In this document: in pieces, positions 42,209 to 43,497 of the stretch
Numbering within the stretch: position 1 is the first letter of the stretch
Layout of the letters: each line of letters starts with the position of its first letter
Assembly: GCA_017515325.1 (NCBI GenBank)
Contig: JAFWGA010000028.1
Span: 1-43,497, forward strand
Length of the DNA stretch: 43,497 nt
Reading direction: 5' to 3'
Origin: Blautia sp.
GTDB lineage: Bacteria; Bacillota; Clostridia; Lachnospirales; Lachnospiraceae
Notes under the pieces: generated by a model
The model's database searches: none
What the model saw: only the letters and a program-made list of their open reading frames with translations
What the model was told of the DNA's origin: nothing
Program-made: the position numbers and the translations under genes

Positions 42209-43497
42209 ATGGGCAATCACAGAATTTCACAGAAGGATCTCAAAAAATGTCTTGTCATTGGTCTGGGGAGTGTTGTCTTTACGGCAGCTCTGCAGGGAGC
42301 CGATGTAGTGACGACCAACATGGCAGAGGCCGCAAAGATGAAGGGCATCGAAGCCGCCGGCGAGTTTACTCCCGGTACCTATACGGCCGAAGCGCAAGGG
42401 ATTGAGAGCACGGTTACGGTCACAATGACCTTTAACGAGACAAATGTGACAGATATTCAGATCGATACATCGGGAGAGACGGAGGGGATTGGAAAGGATA
42501 CGGCGGATCCTCTTGCTGAGGCTCTTTTTGCCGCTCAGTCGGCTCAGGTTGACGCGATAGCCGGTGCCACCGTTACGTCCCAGGCAGTCATGAAGGCAGC
42601 CCAGAACTGCTTCAACCAGGCTGCGGGCATTGAAACGGAGGAAGCCCCTGCCGATGAAGAGCCTTCCGATGACGAGGCTGCGGGTGAAGAGGCTCAGAAT
42701 GAAACGGACACAGTCGTTGATGAATCCGGCGCTGGATCAGGGTACATTCCCGGAAGCTATACAGCCAAAGCCCAGGGCATCGAGAGCGAAGTATCTGTCA
42801 CCCTGACCTTTGACGAGAGCTCGATCACGGACGCCCAGATCGACTCCTCGGGAGAAACCCAGGGACTGGGAACAGAGGTGGCAGAGCCATTGGCGGCGGC
42901 CATCCTTGAGACCCAGGGAACCGATTTTGACGCGGTAGCCGGAGCGACCATCAGTTCAGAGGCCGTACGTACCGCAGCCAGGGATGCCATTGCCCAGGCC
43001 CAGGCGGGAGGAACAGAGGAAGCAGAAAGCGAGGAAGCCGCGGAAGAGGAGACACCTGCGGAGGCAGATACGGAGAATGCTGCCTCAGGATATATTCCCG
43101 GAAGCTATACAGCCAAAGCTCAGGGCATCGAGAGCGAAGTATCTGTCACCCTGACCTTTGACGAGAGCTCGATCACGGACGCCCAGATCGACTCCTCAGG
43201 AGAAACCCAGGGACTGGGAACAGAGGTGGCAGAGCCGCTGGCCGCGGCCATCCTTGAGACCCAGGGAACCGATTTTGACGCCGTAGCCGGAGCGACCATC
43301 AGCTCCGAGGCCGTGCGTACCGCAGCCAGGGATGCCATTGCTCAGGCTCAGGCGGGAGGAACAGAGGAAGCAGAAAGCGAGGAAGCCGCGGAAGAGGAGA
43401 CACCTGCGGAGGCAGATGCGGAGAATGCTGCCTCAGGATATATTCCCGGAAGCTATACAGCCAAAGCTCAGGGCATCGAGAGCGAAGTATCTGTCAC
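42209..43497 (+). CDS. Secreted multi-FMN-binding-domain protein, 3' end beyond the window
   Basis: ATG 42209 follows GGAGGGAAGGAAG; the frame has no stop up to the window end (at least 429 codons). An N-terminal hydrophobic segment (LVIGLGSVVFTAALQGADVV) acts as signal or anchor. FMN_bind domains follow in tandem: about residues 54-140, 179-268 and 295-380, with a fourth beginning at about 411. Each complete one contains the ApbE-type flavinylation motif with Thr acceptor (DAIAGATVTS, DAVAGATISS). Acidic linkers rich in Glu and Ala separate them. Family knowledge links such domains to covalently bound FMN and extracytosolic electron transfer, often fused to a flavoprotein fumarate- or urocanate-reductase-type catalytic domain. 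That part, if present, is outside the window. Confidence 0.85.
   Translation, partial: MGNHRISQKDLKKCLVIGLGSVVFTAALQGADVVTTNMAEAAKMKGIEAAGEFTPGTYTAEAQGIESTVTVTMTFNETNVTDIQIDTSGETEGIGKDTADPLAEALFAAQSAQVDAIAGATVTSQAVMKAAQNCFNQAAGIETEEAPADEEPSDDEAAGEEAQNETDTVVDESGAGSGYIPGSYTAKAQGIESEVSVTLTFDESSITDAQIDSSGETQGLGTEVAEPLAAAILETQGTDFDAVAGATISSEAVRTAARDAIAQAQAGGTEEAESEEAAEEETPAEADTENAASGYIPGSYTAKAQGIESEVSVTLTFDESSITDAQIDSSGETQGLGTEVAEPLAAAILETQGTDFDAVAGATISSEAVRTAARDAIAQAQAGGTEEAESEEAAEEETPAEADAENAASGYIPGSYTAKAQGIESEVSV
42743..43497 (+). repeat. 348-bp tandem repeat of FMN-binding domain plus linker
   Basis: The word TACATTCCCGGAAGC at 42743 and TATATTCCCGGAAGC at 43091 and 43439 mark units of exactly 348 bp (116 codons). 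The second and third differ by only a few, mostly synonymous, changes in the domain part. The first FMN domain (42369-42630) is clearly more divergent. The window ends inside the next unit. Confidence 0.92.

Overview
The window looks like a chromosomal segment of a Clostridia bacterium, most likely of the family Lachnospiraceae (Bacillota). This rests on AGGAGG-type ribosome binding sites, consensus -35/-10 promoters with 17-bp spacers, many intrinsic terminators, and the gene set: an alpha2-type glycyl-tRNA synthetase, an era-recO pair, an M16C insulinase-family peptidase, a DUF1622 protein and a MalFG-type sugar transporter. It probably corresponds to a whole assembly contig, because the last gene runs off the end inside near-identical 348-bp tandem repeats. 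No rRNA, tRNA, CRISPR array, integrase or transposase gene was seen.

Region 1 (1-12930) is an accessory locus of modular secreted proteins. It mixes BspA-type leucine-rich repeats, ricin-type lectin, InlB/Listeria-Bacteroides repeats, GLUG repeats, a subtilisin-like domain, transglutaminase-like domains and a CHAP amidase. Only two large genes look intact (1266-5243 and 7825-11211). The others are truncated, frameshifted or split, and a shrunken partial copy of the GLUG gene lies at 12577-12849. Base composition changes abruptly inside one of the broken genes.

Region 2 (12982-20841) holds topB on the minus strand, a pentapeptide-repeat protein, two small proteins, a second secreted GLUG-repeat protein on the minus strand, and an AlbA/Schlafen-type ATPase-like regulator.

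Region 3 (20985-28767) contains pfkA, a SpoU-family RNA methyltransferase, an NfeD/SPFH membrane pair, argF, a secreted SH3-3D protein with a very long Tyr/Asp repeat, and a VWA/DUF2201-like protein with a degenerate metallopeptidase motif.

Region 4 (28989-38034) is mostly housekeeping: a conserved hypothetical protein, an M16C peptidase, era, recO, another conserved hypothetical protein, glyS and hom.

Region 5 (38185-43497) is a maltose-type ABC importer (binding protein, terminator, two permeases, no ATPase), followed by the start of a secreted protein made of repeated FMN-binding domains with flavinylation motifs.

Two families of short non-coding repeats occupy the spacers. One has ends resembling GTAACCACTCAGG and often begins exactly at a stop codon. 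The other follows two terminators. The most unusual features are the decaying modular surface-protein locus, the flavin-domain repeat array and these spacer repeats.
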